Shown: piece by piece, positions 25,121-33,565 of the stretch
Layout: the number at the start of each line of letters is the position of its first letter
How positions within the stretch are numbered: position 1 is the first letter of the stretch
DNA from: Streptomyces sp. CB02959
GTDB lineage: Bacteria; Actinomycetota; Actinomycetes; Streptomycetales; Streptomycetaceae
Direction of reading: 5' to 3'
Length of the DNA stretch: 64,000 nucleotides
NCBI RefSeq assembly: GCF_002803155.1
Contig: NZ_NNBP01000009.1
Span: forward strand, 124,001 to 188,000
Made by a program: the position numbers and the translations under genes
Notes under the pieces: model-generated
What the model was told of the DNA's origin: nothing
What the model saw: only the letters and a program-made list of their open reading frames with translations
Databases searched by the model: none

Positions 25121-26475
25121 TTGCGGAAGGTCTCCGGGTCGGCGGTGGAAAGGAACACTGCACGCGGGCGTTCGGCCGGCAGCAGCTGGGAGTTGAGGAG
25201 GCGCCGCACGGTCTTCTCCCCGCCGGGCAAGGAGTCGGTGACCGACAGATGGACGTCGAGCACCTGCGTGCCGTCCTCGTTCACCACCCTGGGTACGCAG
25301 CGCACCACCCCGGGGATGGCGTGTGCGGCTTGCCGGACGGTGTGCAGGGAGACCTTCTCGCCGCGCAGCACCACGAAGTCCGACAGGCGTCCGTGGAAGG
25401 TCAGATAGCCGTCGTCGATCGAGAAGGCGTCCCCGGTGGCGATGGTCCGCGGTCCCAGCAGGACTCTCCCGCTGTGTTCCCCGACCCGTCGCAGCAGTAC
25501 GGTGTCGGATTCCACCAGCAGTTCGCCCACCTCGCCCTGCACCTCGCGCAGGGACGCGCGCACCCCGGGCAGCGGGCGGCCGACCGAGCCGTACCGGTGC
25601 GCGGGCTCGGCGTGCGCGGCCAGGGTCGACACGCGCGGCCCGGCCTCGGTGAGCCCGTAGGTCAGATACAGCTCCGAGGACGATCGTGCGGCCAGCAGGT
25701 CCGCCACCTCCGTCGGCGCGAGCCGGTCCCCGCCGACCCCCAGCACCCGCAGCCCGCGCGGCATGAGTCCGGGGTCGGCCAGCAGCTGGCGGGCGATCGT
25801 CGGTGTCACCGCCGAGTGGGTCACCCCGTGCGCGGTGACCGCGTCGCGGTACGCGACCGGCGAGAACGGCGGTCCGTCGAGCACCAGTCGCGCCTTGGTC
25901 ACGTACGCGGCGAACGCCTGCGCCACGAGTGCGTAGGAGTAGTACAGCGGCAGGTTCACCAGCAGGGTGTCCGCCGAGGTGATGCCGGTGGCCCCGGCGT
26001 GCAGGCGGGCGTTGTGCAGCAGCGAGGACACCTGGTGCACGCATGCGCTGAACATCCCCGAGGTGCCGGAGGTGGACAGCAGGATCTCGCCCGGCCGGTA
26101 CGGGGTGGCGGGGTGCCCGGTCGGTACGGCGAACGCGCCGCCCACCGGCGCCTGCGGCCCGGTGCCGGTCCGCCGGGTGGTCACCACCACGCCGGCCCCG
26201 ACGTGCCCGGCCAGCGCGCGGACCCGCTGCCACGGGGTGCTCGGCGGCACGGCCAGCGGCACCAGGCCCAGCAGCAGCGCCGCAAGCTGCATGCGCAGCA
26301 GTTCGACCCCGTTGGCCAGGCAGAGCACGACCGCGTCGCCCGGTGCCGGGCCCAGCCCGGCCAGGTCCGCCAGCACGTCGTCCACCCCGACCGGGGCGCC
26401 GGCGTCCGTGCCGGCCCGGGTGGTGCCGACCCGGGTCAGGAAGTCGGCCACCTCGGACCGGGTGAGGCCGTTCAC
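25117..26475 (-). CDS. AMP-forming acyl/aryl ligase (ANL family)
   Basis: A 452-residue adenylate-forming enzyme. The P-loop is ILLSTSGTSGMFSACVHQ (A3-like), A5 is YLTYGLTEAG, and A7/A8 is ATGDAFSIDDGYLTFHGR with DFVVLRGEKVS. The C-terminal subdomain is short and ends at TFRK. It should activate a carboxylic acid as acyl-AMP and load it on CoA or, given the neighbouring ACP gene, on the phosphopantetheine arm. The GTG start at 26475 overlaps the previous stop (GTGA). It is slightly shorter than typical 500-residue ligases because N-terminal elements are reduced. The acid is unknown. Confidence 0.85.
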   Translation of the reverse strand: MNGLTRSEVADFLTRVGTTRAGTDAGAPVGVDDVLADLAGLGPAPGDAVVLCLANGVELLRMQLAALLLGLVPLAVPPSTPWQRVRALAGHVGAGVVVTTRRTGTGPQAPVGGAFAVPTGHPATPYRPGEILLSTSGTSGMFSACVHQVSSLLHNARLHAGATGITSADTLLVNLPLYYSYALVAQAFAAYVTKARLVLDGPPFSPVAYRDAVTAHGVTHSAVTPTIARQLLADPGLMPRGLRVLGVGGDRLAPTEVADLLAARSSSELYLTYGLTEAGPRVSTLAAHAEPAHRYGSVGRPLPGVRASLREVQGEVGELLVESDTVLLRRVGEHSGRVLLGPRTIATGDAFSIDDGYLTFHGRLSDFVVLRGEKVSLHTVRQAAHAIPGVVRCVPRVVNEDGTQVLDVHLSVTDSLPGGEKTVRRLLNSQLLPAERPRAVFLSTADPETFRK

Positions 26476-26990
26476 CGGTCCTCCCCGGCGCTGGTCAGGA
26501 CCTGGCAGCAGCACCTCTCCCGGTCTCCCGCGGCGGATTCCAGGCCGACCAGGATCACGTGCCGGGCGTGGCCGTCCGCGAGCCATCCGTCGATCACCGT
26601 GAACGCCACGGGGGCGGCCTGGTCCGGGTGCGCCGCCAGCAGCAGCGACGGCCCGCGCAGCCCGTGGCGCAGGGCGGGCAGTCCGGCCAGCACCCCCGGG
26701 TTGGCTCCGGCGAAGCGCAGCGGCGAGACCCTGGAGCGCGGCACCGAGGCGGCGATGCGGCGTATCGTCCGCTCGCTCCCGGTCGCGCTCATGACCAGGA
26801 TCGCGGTGTCGTCGGCGGCGTCGAGCACGCGCTCCGCGCAGTCCGTCAGCGCCCGGTCCACGGTCTCGGCGACCAGCCAGGCCGCGGGGTCGGCGTAGAA
26901 GGACGGTTTGTTGATCGCGTACTCGGCCGGGTCCTCGGCGACGACCGTCGCCGAACCCAGCACCCGTGTGCCCGGCGGCACCTGTGTCAC
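26472..26990 (-). CDS. Truncated beta-ketoacyl-synthase-like protein lacking the active Cys
   Basis: A 172-residue protein matching only the N-terminal half of ketosynthases. FAGANPGVLAGLPALRHGL, GPSLLLAAHPDQAAPVAFT and VDRALTDCAE-like helices align with the region just before and after the catalytic cysteine. At that position there is no Cys; the segment reads LAAHPDQAA. It lies directly downstream of a full KS, coupled by GTGA. This echoes KS/chain-length-factor pairs, but the protein is half the normal size. It may be a non-catalytic partner that shapes the KS, or a decayed gene kept by coupling. No close match is known to me. Confidence 0.65.
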   Translation of the reverse strand: MTQVPPGTRVLGSATVVAEDPAEYAINKPSFYADPAAWLVAETVDRALTDCAERVLDAADDTAILVMSATGSERTIRRIAASVPRSRVSPLRFAGANPGVLAGLPALRHGLRGPSLLLAAHPDQAAPVAFTVIDGWLADGHARHVILVGLESAAGDRERCCCQVLTSAGEDR

Positions 26991-28093
26991 GCCCTCACCC
27001 CTTCGAACAGCAGACACGTGTTGAACCCGCCGAACCCCAACGTCAGGCTCAGTCCGGCGCCGGCGCCCACAGGGTGCGCCGATCCCGTGGCCAGCCGCAG
27101 CGGTGCCGCCGGTTCGCGCAGCCCGACGACCGGCGGGACCCGTCGGTGGCGGAGTGCCAGTACCGTCGCTACGGCCTCGACGGCCCCGGTGGCGCCCAGG
27201 CTGTGCCCGAACGCCCCCTTGGTGGCGAACACCAACGGGCCGTCGCTGCCGAACAGTTCCAGCAGGCTGCGCGCCTCGACCTCGTCGTTGAGCGGTGTCC
27301 CGGTCCCGTGTGCGTTGATCACCGCGATGTCGGCGGGGGCCAGGCCCGCGGATGCCAGGCAGCGTTCCACCGCGCGCACCACGGCGCGTCCGGACGGGTC
27401 CGGTGCGGTGAGCCCGGCGGCGTCGTTGGCCGCGCCGGCGCCGCGCAGCCGGGCGTACACCCGGGCGCCGCGCTCCCGGGCCGAGTCGGGGTGCTCGACG
27501 ACCACGAACGCCGCGCCCTCGCCGAGCAGCATTCCGTCGCGCGCCCGGTCGAATGCCCGCAGGCCGGTGGGGCTCATCGTGCCCAGTGCGGAGTGCCCGA
27601 GCCGCTTGGCCTCGGTGACCACGTCCACCCCACCCGCCACGCAGACACGCCGCTTGCCCGAGCGCACCAGGGCGTGCGCGACGGCGATCGCGTCCGACCC
27701 CGCGGAGCACGCGGTCATGACGCACACCGGCGTCCCCGGGTACCCGATGCCCGCCGCCGCGTCGTCGGCCCAGGTGTGCAGCGCCGGCTCCTTCTCGTCC
27801 AACGAGGCGCCGAAGCTGGTGCCCAGCACCAGGCCGACCCCGGGGTCGGCGGTGGACAGGCCGGCGTCCGCGAACACGGAGGCCAACACCTGTCCGGCGA
27901 GCACGCGTTGGCGCTCGCCCGCCGGGGTCCCGTACGGCACCGACTCGACGACGGCGGCGAGTGTGTTGCGCAACGGGTGCGGCGAGTCGACCGGCGCCAG
28001 ACCCGAGTCACCCGCACACAGCCGCTCCCACACCGCCTCCGGGTCCCGGCCCAGCGGAGTGTCCCAGGCCAGCCCGGTGATCACCGGGGTCAC
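26987..28093 (-). CDS. Beta-ketoacyl-ACP synthase (KS)
   Basis: A 368-residue condensing enzyme of the FabF/type II PKS class with the full Cys-His-His triad: VCVMTACSAGSDAIA, NAHGTGTPLND and KGAFGHSLGATGAVEA. It ends in GFGGFNTCLLF. It extends an ACP-bound acyl group by decarboxylative condensation with malonyl-ACP. It is shorter than FabF (about 410 residues), mainly at the N-terminus. Two GTG codons in tandem allow starts at 28096 or 28093; 28093 gives the GTGA overlap seen elsewhere in this operon. It is paired with the Cys-less fragment downstream. Confidence 0.9.
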   Translation of the reverse strand: MTPVITGLAWDTPLGRDPEAVWERLCAGDSGLAPVDSPHPLRNTLAAVVESVPYGTPAGERQRVLAGQVLASVFADAGLSTADPGVGLVLGTSFGASLDEKEPALHTWADDAAAGIGYPGTPVCVMTACSAGSDAIAVAHALVRSGKRRVCVAGGVDVVTEAKRLGHSALGTMSPTGLRAFDRARDGMLLGEGAAFVVVEHPDSARERGARVYARLRGAGAANDAAGLTAPDPSGRAVVRAVERCLASAGLAPADIAVINAHGTGTPLNDEVEARSLLELFGSDGPLVFATKGAFGHSLGATGAVEAVATVLALRHRRVPPVVGLREPAAPLRLATGSAHPVGAGAGLSLTLGFGGFNTCLLFEGVRA

Positions 28094-28617
28094 CACGGCC
28101 GGGCCCGCGCGGGATCGACCTTCGCCCGGCTCATCGCGCCGCGGAACCCGGCGACCGAGCGGCCCTCCACGGTCGCCGCGGCGGAGAAGGCGAAGGTGTG
28201 GCCGGACAGCCGGTCCGCGCGTACGTCGAGCACGACCTGGTCGCCGGGCACGACCGGGGCGAGGAAGCGGGACTTGACCGTGCCGACCAGGGTCACCTCG
28301 TCGTCGGCGAGCGGGGCGCTGCTCAACTGGTAGAGCAGTACGCCGGATTGGGCGAAGGCCTGCATGGTGTGGCTGCCGGGCAGGATCACCCCCGGGGCCA
28401 GGCCGCGCTCGGGCAGGTGCCCGGACAGTGCGCTCATCTCGGCCGAGACGGCGAACATGCTGCGCAGGAACACGCCGGGCTCATGGTCCAGCACCCGGTC
28501 GATGAACAGTCGGGGATGGCGTCCGCGCACCAGGGCGGCGATCGCCGAGGTACCCAGCGGCCGGGCCGTGCGGACCGCCGCGGTCGGGGGTGCTGCCGAT
28601 TCGTTCGTGTGCCGCAT
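28090..28617 (-). CDS. FabZ-like 3-hydroxyacyl-ACP dehydratase
   Basis: A 175-residue single hot-dog protein. GRHPRLFIDRVLDHEPG corresponds to the FabZ/FabA opening with the catalytic His (usually in a P-H-R-x-P-F pattern). The central helix SGHLPERGLAPGVILPGSHTMQAFAQ carries the second catalytic element. Later strands read VTLVGTVKSRFLAPVVPGDQV. It should remove water from a 3-hydroxyacyl-ACP made after the KS step, though no ketoreductase lies in the operon. The ATG has a GAGAGGA site, but it lies 137 bases inside the thioesterase reading frame. Confidence 0.8.
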   Translation of the reverse strand: MRHTNESAAPPTAAVRTARPLGTSAIAALVRGRHPRLFIDRVLDHEPGVFLRSMFAVSAEMSALSGHLPERGLAPGVILPGSHTMQAFAQSGVLLYQLSSAPLADDEVTLVGTVKSRFLAPVVPGDQVVLDVRADRLSGHTFAFSAAATVEGRSVAGFRGAMSRAKVDPARARPW

Positions 28618-29032
28618 CCGGGACGATTCCTCTCAGTGTCTTTCGCAGCGGCGCCGGCAGGGGAACCGCGCGCCGGGTGGCGGGGTCGACGGCGGCGAAG
28701 ACGAGGTGGCCGGTCACCAGCGGGGTGCGGCCGCCGTCCTCCTCCTCGCGCAGCAGACCGACCGCGAGCGCGAACCAGGCCGCGCCGACGTGGTCGACCC
28801 GGGTGTCCGCGACGATCACGTCGCGGTACACGGCGCTGTTGAGATAGGTCACCCGCAGGTCGGCGGCCACCAGGTCGACGCCCGCCGCGCTGAAGGCGGT
28901 CAGGCCCGCGTCGTGCGCTTCGAGGTGTTCGGTGCCCGCGGTCTCCATCAGCGAGGTGTAGCGGGAGAAGTGCACGATCCCGGTCGCGTCGGTGTCGACG
29001 TGCTCGACCCGGGTGCGGAACCCCGCGCTCAC
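28481..29032 (-). CDS. YbgC/4-hydroxybenzoyl-CoA thioesterase-like hot-dog protein
   Basis: A 183-residue protein. Residues 1-138 are a complete hot-dog thioesterase: RVEHVDTDATGIVHFSRY holds the catalytic Asp of the Y-x-D-x-D-x-x-G/x-V-x-x-x-x-Y pattern, and DLRVTYLNSAVYRDVIVADT forms the next strand. The last 45 residues are Pro/Gly/Arg-rich and read through the start of the dehydratase in another frame. They probably have no fold. It should hydrolyse an acyl-ACP or acyl-CoA, releasing the chain. The GTG start overlaps the aminotransferase stop (GTGA). Confidence 0.8.
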   Translation of the reverse strand: MSAGFRTRVEHVDTDATGIVHFSRYTSLMETAGTEHLEAHDAGLTAFSAAGVDLVAADLRVTYLNSAVYRDVIVADTRVDHVGAAWFALAVGLLREEEDGGRTPLVTGHLVFAAVDPATRRAVPLPAPLRKTLRGIVPDAAHERIGSTPDRGGPHGPAAGYLGDRRPGARTPSPTVHRPGAGP

Positions 29033-30414
29033 CGCATCGCCCGGGCGCCCGCCGCCACCCGGTCCACGATCTCGTCGGCCTGCGTCGTCGTGGTGATCAG
29101 CGGCAGCACGATCCGCAGCGTGGGGTGGACGTAGCGCCGGCCTCCGGAGCGTTTCCCGGCGCCCGCCATGAACTCCGCGTACACCCCCGCTTCGATCAGT
29201 TCCCGGCGCAGCTCGCCGATCCGGTCCGCCGCCGCGGCGGTCAGCTCCACTCCGAGCATCGCCCCGGTACCGCGGACCTCGGTGAACACGTCCGGGTGGC
29301 GCCCCACCAGGGCGGCGTCGAGCTGCGCGGCCAAGCTCCCGCCGACGTCGGCCGACCGCGCCAGCAGCCGTTCGGCCGCGATGTGTTCGATGCCGTCACG
29401 GATCACCGCGCAGTTCAGCGGCCGCAGGTCGGAGGTGGTCACGGCGCCGGAGGAGCGGACGGCCAGGTCCTCCCGGGCGATCACCATCGACGTGGACACC
29501 GCGCCCATGCCCAGGAACTTGCCGATGACGGTGATGTCGGTGGGCACCGGCCCGTCGGCGTCGCGCATGGCGAACCAGGCGCCGGTCTTGGCGAACGTCA
29601 GCACCTCGTCGGCCACGAGCAGGACGTCGTCGGCCGCGCAGCGCCGCGCGAGTTCGCGCAGGTAGCCGGGCGGTGGCTGGAGAATGCCCGCGTCGCCCTG
29701 GATCGGCTCGACGACGACGGCCAGCAGCCGGTCGGCGGACGCGGCGAAGTACTCCGCCAGGGCGTCGGGGTCGCCGAACGGGATGTGTTCGACCCGGACG
29801 CCGTACGAACCGGCGGGGTCCGGCACGGGCAGCCCGGCCCGGTAGTACCTGCGGTTGAGCAGCTGCACCAGCCCGCCGGTCCAGCCGTGCCAGGCACCGT
29901 GGAAGGCCAGGATGGTGTCGCGCCGCTCCTTGCCCGGACGGTGGCGCAGCCGCCGGCTGTCGAACCGGGACTCCAGGACGAGCCGCAACGCCAACTCGTT
30001 GCCCTCCGAGCCGGAGTTGCGCCCGCTGACGTGGTACCGCCCCGCGGGGAAGTGGTCGGTCCACAGCCCGCCTGGGCCGAAGAGCCGGTCGAGGAGTTCC
30101 GCCCGTTCCAGCGAGCCCAGTTCGTCGGTGACGTTGCCGACCGCGGTGCCGCGCGTCAGCGCCGCGCGGACGACGGGGTGGTCGCCGCCCAGGGTGGCGC
30201 TGGCGTAGCCGCCGCTGGCGTCCAGCAGCCGCAGCCTTCTGCCCCGGTGGGCCGGGCTCAGGTCGACCACGTCGAGCTCCAGGCCGCGCCCGCCCACGCA
30301 GGCGAACGGCAGCCGCGCCGCCCCGTAGTGGTTCAGGTGCAGGTCGGTGCCGCGTGCGAGGACACCGGTGGGTTCCCCGGCGCGGTCGTCCCGGGTGACC
30401 GGGGCCGTGCTCAC
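29029..30414 (-). CDS. Class III PLP-dependent aminotransferase (GSA-like)
   Basis: A 461-residue fold-type I aminotransferase. The phosphate-binding turn is YHVSGRNSGSEGNELALRL, the PLP-stacking part is FHGAWHGWTGG, the Asp is in DDVLLVADEVLTF, and the lysine is in DITVIGKFLGMGAV. The glutamate-1-semialdehyde-aminomutase-like arrangement suggests amination of a carbonyl near a chain end or an ACP-bound keto/aldehyde group. With the ACP directly upstream (GTGA overlap) it may transaminate an ACP-tethered substrate to give an amino acid starter. This is inference. Confidence 0.9.
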   Translation of the reverse strand: MSTAPVTRDDRAGEPTGVLARGTDLHLNHYGAARLPFACVGGRGLELDVVDLSPAHRGRRLRLLDASGGYASATLGGDHPVVRAALTRGTAVGNVTDELGSLERAELLDRLFGPGGLWTDHFPAGRYHVSGRNSGSEGNELALRLVLESRFDSRRLRHRPGKERRDTILAFHGAWHGWTGGLVQLLNRRYYRAGLPVPDPAGSYGVRVEHIPFGDPDALAEYFAASADRLLAVVVEPIQGDAGILQPPPGYLRELARRCAADDVLLVADEVLTFAKTGAWFAMRDADGPVPTDITVIGKFLGMGAVSTSMVIAREDLAVRSSGAVTTSDLRPLNCAVIRDGIEHIAAERLLARSADVGGSLAAQLDAALVGRHPDVFTEVRGTGAMLGVELTAAAADRIGELRRELIEAGVYAEFMAGAGKRSGGRRYVHPTLRIVLPLITTTTQADEIVDRVAAGARAMR

Positions 30415-30680
30415 GGGGTGGCCGGGGGGAGTTCGGCCCCCGACAGCCGCTCGACGAGCGCGAGTACGTCGCCGAGGGTGGACAGCTCCCCCGCGGCGAC
30501 GGCCTCGTCGGGGATGTCGATGCCGAACGCCTCCTCACACTGCACGCGCAGTTCCACGAATCCGAGTGAGTCCATGCCGTAGCTCTCGCGCAGGCTGTCG
30601 TCGAGCCGCATCTGGTCGATCGGCACCTCCACCAGCACATCGGAGTGCAGAATGCGTTTGATGGTCTGCAAAGAGTTCAC
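30411..30680 (-). CDS. Acyl carrier protein
   Basis: An 89-residue ACP. The phosphopantetheine-attachment serine lies in GMDSLGFVELRVQCEEAF, the standard D-S-L motif opening helix II. Flanking helices (TIKRILHSDV and LGDVLALVERLSG) fit a single carrier domain. The GTG at 30680 was chosen; no ATG fits, and GAGGGG lies 10 bases before it. It carries the growing or aminated acyl group for the KS, dehydratase, aminotransferase and thioesterase encoded downstream in the same operon. Confidence 0.85.
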   Translation of the reverse strand: MNSLQTIKRILHSDVLVEVPIDQMRLDDSLRESYGMDSLGFVELRVQCEEAFGIDIPDEAVAAGELSTLGDVLALVERLSGAELPPATP

Positions 30681-30836
30681 CAGGGATTTTCCCCTCAGGG
30701 TGGATTCATCCAAAAGGCCACGGCCGGCGTCCGGCATGTGGGCGAGGAAAGGGAGATGAGATCGCGGCGAAAGTCGGGCCGGAGGTGGGCCGGCACCGAT
30801 CGGAAACATGGCAGCGCCAGCCATTAACGCTCATCG

Positions 30837-30866
30837 AAGCTAGTTGAGGCTTTACCGCCGTGTCAA
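30837..30866 (-). promoter_or_regulatory. Sigma-70-type promoter for the leftward ACP operon
   Basis: On the minus strand, TTGACA (30866-30861) and TAGCTT (30842-30837) are 18 bases apart, a near-consensus HrdB-type promoter. Transcription would begin near 30830, giving a leader of about 150 bases before the ACP start. The base composition around it is markedly less GC-rich. Confidence 0.6.
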
Positions 30867-31124
30867 TGAGGCCCTCGATTTTGCTCGTTATCTATTTTCG
30901 CGCACCGGCCGCCACGGGGATTTAGCGCATGAGTTCGGCGGCGTTTCGGCCACTGGCGTTCGGCGGCGGGAATACCGGCCGAACGGAATCCCCCGGTCCG
31001 CCGCCCCCGCCCGCGAACCCGGCCCGCAGAGCGCTTCCCGACACAGGTGGGGTCGCGTTTCAGAACGATCGTTATGTACCTTTTACTCCCTATGTCAGGG
31101 ATTCCCAGCTGGCGCAGACGGGGC

Positions 31125-31154
31125 TTGCGGTGATGAATCGTCCCTGACTAGCCT
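31125..31154 (+). promoter_or_regulatory. Possible promoter for the rightward deoxyribosyltransferase-like operon
   Basis: TTGCGG (31125-31130) and TAGCCT (31149-31154) are 18 bases apart, about 215 bases before the start at 31370. The whole 31040-31200 stretch is AT-richer than its surroundings. The match is moderate. The 689-bp gap between the two operons (30681-31369) holds no convincing gene. Confidence 0.4.
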
Positions 31155-31369
31155 TAAGTCGTCTATTTGCCCATCTCGGCCGCTGAGTGCGGGACGAGTC
31201 GGCAACCGGGCACCCCGGTGACACCGTCGGGTTTCACGCCCGGAATCCCCTGCGATTCGCTGCAAGCGCATTATGTGATTGCGCTGCCCATTCCCCTCCT
31301 TTCCGATGGCCGATCCACGCCCGATCGCCCGGCCGCCGGAAGAAACTTTCGAAGGAACCGCAAAAAGTC

Positions 31370-31885
31370 ATGAGTGTCAGCCCGGACGCCCTGCGCGGCG
31401 TCACCCTGTTTGTCGGCGGCCCGATCCAGCACGCCTTGGTGCCCGGCGGAATGGCGACGCCGATCCGCGAATGCCTGAGCCTGACCATCGACCAGTCGCA
31501 GCGGGCCGGAGCCACCGTGCTGTCCGCACACGTGGCTGAGCGATTCGGCGCCGACACCGCCTCGTTCACCCCCGAAGAGGTGTCCGTGCGCGACTACGCG
31601 TGGATGCGCCAGTGCGATGTCTTCGTACCGGTACTGCCGGTGCTCGACGGCACCCTGCTGCGCACCGACGGCACCCACATCGAACTGGGGTGGGCCAGCG
31701 CGCTGGGCCGCCCCATCGTGGGCATCACCGACCAGCCCTTCGCCGAGTCGGCCAGCCACCTGCTCAAGGGGCTCGCCCAGGTCGCCGCCGCCACGTTCCT
31801 GTCCACCGAGGAGATCGCCACGGATCCGGCACTGCTGGTCGACGGCGTGCTCGCGGCACTGGGCCGGACCCGGACGGCGGTCTGA
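31370..31885 (+). CDS. Nucleoside 2-deoxyribosyltransferase-like protein
   Basis: A 171-residue protein of the nucleoside 2-deoxyribosyltransferase/N-glycosidase superfamily. VTLFVGGPIQHAL is the first strand and loop. VRDYAWMRQCDVFVPVLPV resembles the D-x-x-x-I-x-x-C/S-D region, and GTHIELGWASALGRPIVGIT contains the nucleophilic Glu after G-T. Relatives such as MilB and BlsM cleave the N-glycosidic bond of CMP in nucleoside antibiotic pathways. GAAGGA precedes the ATG. It opens the rightward operon, whose next gene resembles dihydroorotate/dihydropyrimidine dehydrogenase, so a nucleotide-derived base may be the starting material. Confidence 0.75.
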   Translation: MSVSPDALRGVTLFVGGPIQHALVPGGMATPIRECLSLTIDQSQRAGATVLSAHVAERFGADTASFTPEEVSVRDYAWMRQCDVFVPVLPVLDGTLLRTDGTHIELGWASALGRPIVGITDQPFAESASHLLKGLAQVAAATFLSTEEIATDPALLVDGVLAALGRTRTAV

Positions 31886-31886
31886 C

Positions 31887-32786
31887 ATGGCGGCCGCGAC
31901 ACATGTGCTGGGGATCGACCTGGCCAATCCGGTCGTGGTCGGTTCCGGCCTGCTCACCGACCAGGAACGCAACATCCGCAGACTGCTGGACTCCGGCGCG
32001 GGCGCGGTGGTCACCAAGACCATCCACCCCAACCCGCCGACCGACCTGGACGAGCGCATCCTCCGGCTGCCCACCGGAATGATCAACAGCACCACCTACT
32101 CCAAGCGGTCCGTCGACCACTGGGTGGGCATCCTGCGCGGCCTGGCCCGGGACCGGCTGCCGGTCATCGCGTCGCTGCACGCCGACAGCCCCGCGGAACT
32201 GGCCGAGTTGGCGGCCCGGGTGGAGTCGGCGGGCTGCCGCGCACTGGAGCTCGGCATCTCCTGCCTCAACGAGTCGGACGGCCTCGACGACACCCCCGAG
32301 CGGGTGCACGCCTACACCGCGGCCGCCCGCGCCGCGACCCGGGTGCCGTTCTCGGTCAAACTGGCCAGCGGCGAGGGCCTGCACGCGCGGGCGTTCGCCG
32401 CCGCCCGGGCCGGCGCGGACGCGGTGACCGTCAGCGACACCCTGCCCGCCGCCGCCGTGCACCCGGAGACCGGCGACCTCCGCCTCGGCGGCGTGTTCGG
32501 CTACTCCGGACCCGGCATCAAGCCGCTCGTACTGGCCTCGCTGTGGAAGCTGAGCCGAGCCGGGTTCCCCCTGCCGCTGCTGGCCTCCGGCGGCGTGCAA
32601 TCGGGCCGGGACGTCCACGACTACCTGCGGGTCGGCGCGGTGGCGGCCCAGGTGTACACCGCACTGCACACCGATATGAACCCCACACTCGCCCGGATCG
32701 TGGCCGAAACCACCGCACCGGGCGACCCCGACCGCGACTCCGAACCCCTCGCCGGAGCGGACCGGTCCGGGCAGGTGCGGTCATGA
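31887..32786 (+). CDS. Dihydroorotate dehydrogenase-like flavoprotein
   Basis: A 299-residue TIM-barrel FMN protein close to PyrD/PreA. NPVVVGSGLLTDQERN is the N-terminal barrel strand. GAVVTKTIHPNPP corresponds to the K-T flavin-contact strand, LELGISCLNESD to the usual S-C-P-N, FSVKLASGEG to the lysine strand, YSGPGIKPLVLASLW to the S-G-x-x-I-K-P motif, and LASGGVQSGRDVHDYLRVGA to the FMN-phosphate loop. The Asn of S-C-x-N is kept. It is unlikely to serve de novo pyrimidine synthesis here. A role in reducing or oxidising a pyrimidine-like ring in specialised metabolism is inferred from neighbours. Confidence 0.85.
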   Translation: MAAATHVLGIDLANPVVVGSGLLTDQERNIRRLLDSGAGAVVTKTIHPNPPTDLDERILRLPTGMINSTTYSKRSVDHWVGILRGLARDRLPVIASLHADSPAELAELAARVESAGCRALELGISCLNESDGLDDTPERVHAYTAAARAATRVPFSVKLASGEGLHARAFAAARAGADAVTVSDTLPAAAVHPETGDLRLGGVFGYSGPGIKPLVLASLWKLSRAGFPLPLLASGGVQSGRDVHDYLRVGAVAAQVYTALHTDMNPTLARIVAETTAPGDPDRDSEPLAGADRSGQVRS

Positions 32787-33565
32787 CCCCCCGATCGGTC
32801 GGGCCGCAGCTGTGCGACCTGAGCAGCGCCGAGATCCTGGCCGCCACCGCCGGGCAGACCCTGGCGTGGCCGGTCGGGTCCATCGAACAGCACGGTCCGC
32901 ACCTGCCGCTGTCCGTGGACACCCTCCTGGCCGACGCCTTCGCCCAGCAGATCGCCTACGAGCTGAACGCCCTGACCCTGCCGGCGCAGTCCATCGCGGC
33001 GCGGTCGCTGCCGCAGAGCGGGGGCGGACTGGCCTTTCCCGGCACCGTCCATGTGCGCGGCCAGTCGCTGCTGGCCTTCCTGGAGGACGCGCTGGAGTCG
33101 TTGTGCGCCCTGCCGTGGCGCCGGTTGCTGGTCGTCAACGGCCACTTCGAGAACGAACCGTTCCTCTTCGAGGCCCTCGACGAGGTGGGCCGGCGGCCGG
33201 CGGCCGCGGGCAAGGAGTTGATCGCGCTGAGCTGGTGGAGCCTGGTCGACACGGACTGGCTGGCCAAGCGGGTGCCGCTCTTTCCGGGCTGGCACGCCGA
33301 GCACGCGGGCCTCACCGAGACCAGCCTGATGCTCTACCTCCGCCCGGACCTGGTCTCGGCCGCCCGTCCCGACCACGCCCACCCGCCCCGCCCGGGGATC
33401 TACCTGCACCCCGTCGACGTGAACCGCACGACCAACCAAGGTGTCCTGTCGAACACTTCGGACGCCACCGCGGCCCTGGGCAAGGACCTCTTCTGGCACG
33501 TGGTCTCGGCCGCGGTCGCCCTGGTGTCCGAGGGCGACGGACTGCTGCGCGAGGAGAAGAAATGA
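32783..33565 (+). CDS. Creatininase family amidohydrolase
   Basis: A 260-residue protein of the creatininase/MftE/ArfB fold. Metal ligands are visible in SIEQHGPHLPLSVDTLLAD (Glu, His, Asp), NGHFENEPFLFEAL (His; the usual N-G-H-G-G-N is changed) and HAEHAGLTETSLML (the H-A-G-x-x-E-T-S pattern slightly altered). Family members hydrolyse cyclic amides, formamides or, in mycofactocin biosynthesis, a peptide bond. With a dihydropyrimidine-type dehydrogenase upstream, opening of a reduced ring is one option; peptide trimming is another. It is ATGA-coupled on both sides. Confidence 0.85.
   Translation: MTPRSVGPQLCDLSSAEILAATAGQTLAWPVGSIEQHGPHLPLSVDTLLADAFAQQIAYELNALTLPAQSIAARSLPQSGGGLAFPGTVHVRGQSLLAFLEDALESLCALPWRRLLVVNGHFENEPFLFEALDEVGRRPAAAGKELIALSWWSLVDTDWLAKRVPLFPGWHAEHAGLTETSLMLYLRPDLVSAARPDHAHPPRPGIYLHPVDVNRTTNQGVLSNTSDATAALGKDLFWHVVSAAVALVSEGDGLLREEKK

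Noticed and set aside
24308..30680. Idea that the leftward operon makes an aryl polyene or a type II aromatic polyketide
   Set aside because: There is no ketoreductase, cyclase or full chain-length factor, and an aminotransferase and thioesterase are present instead.
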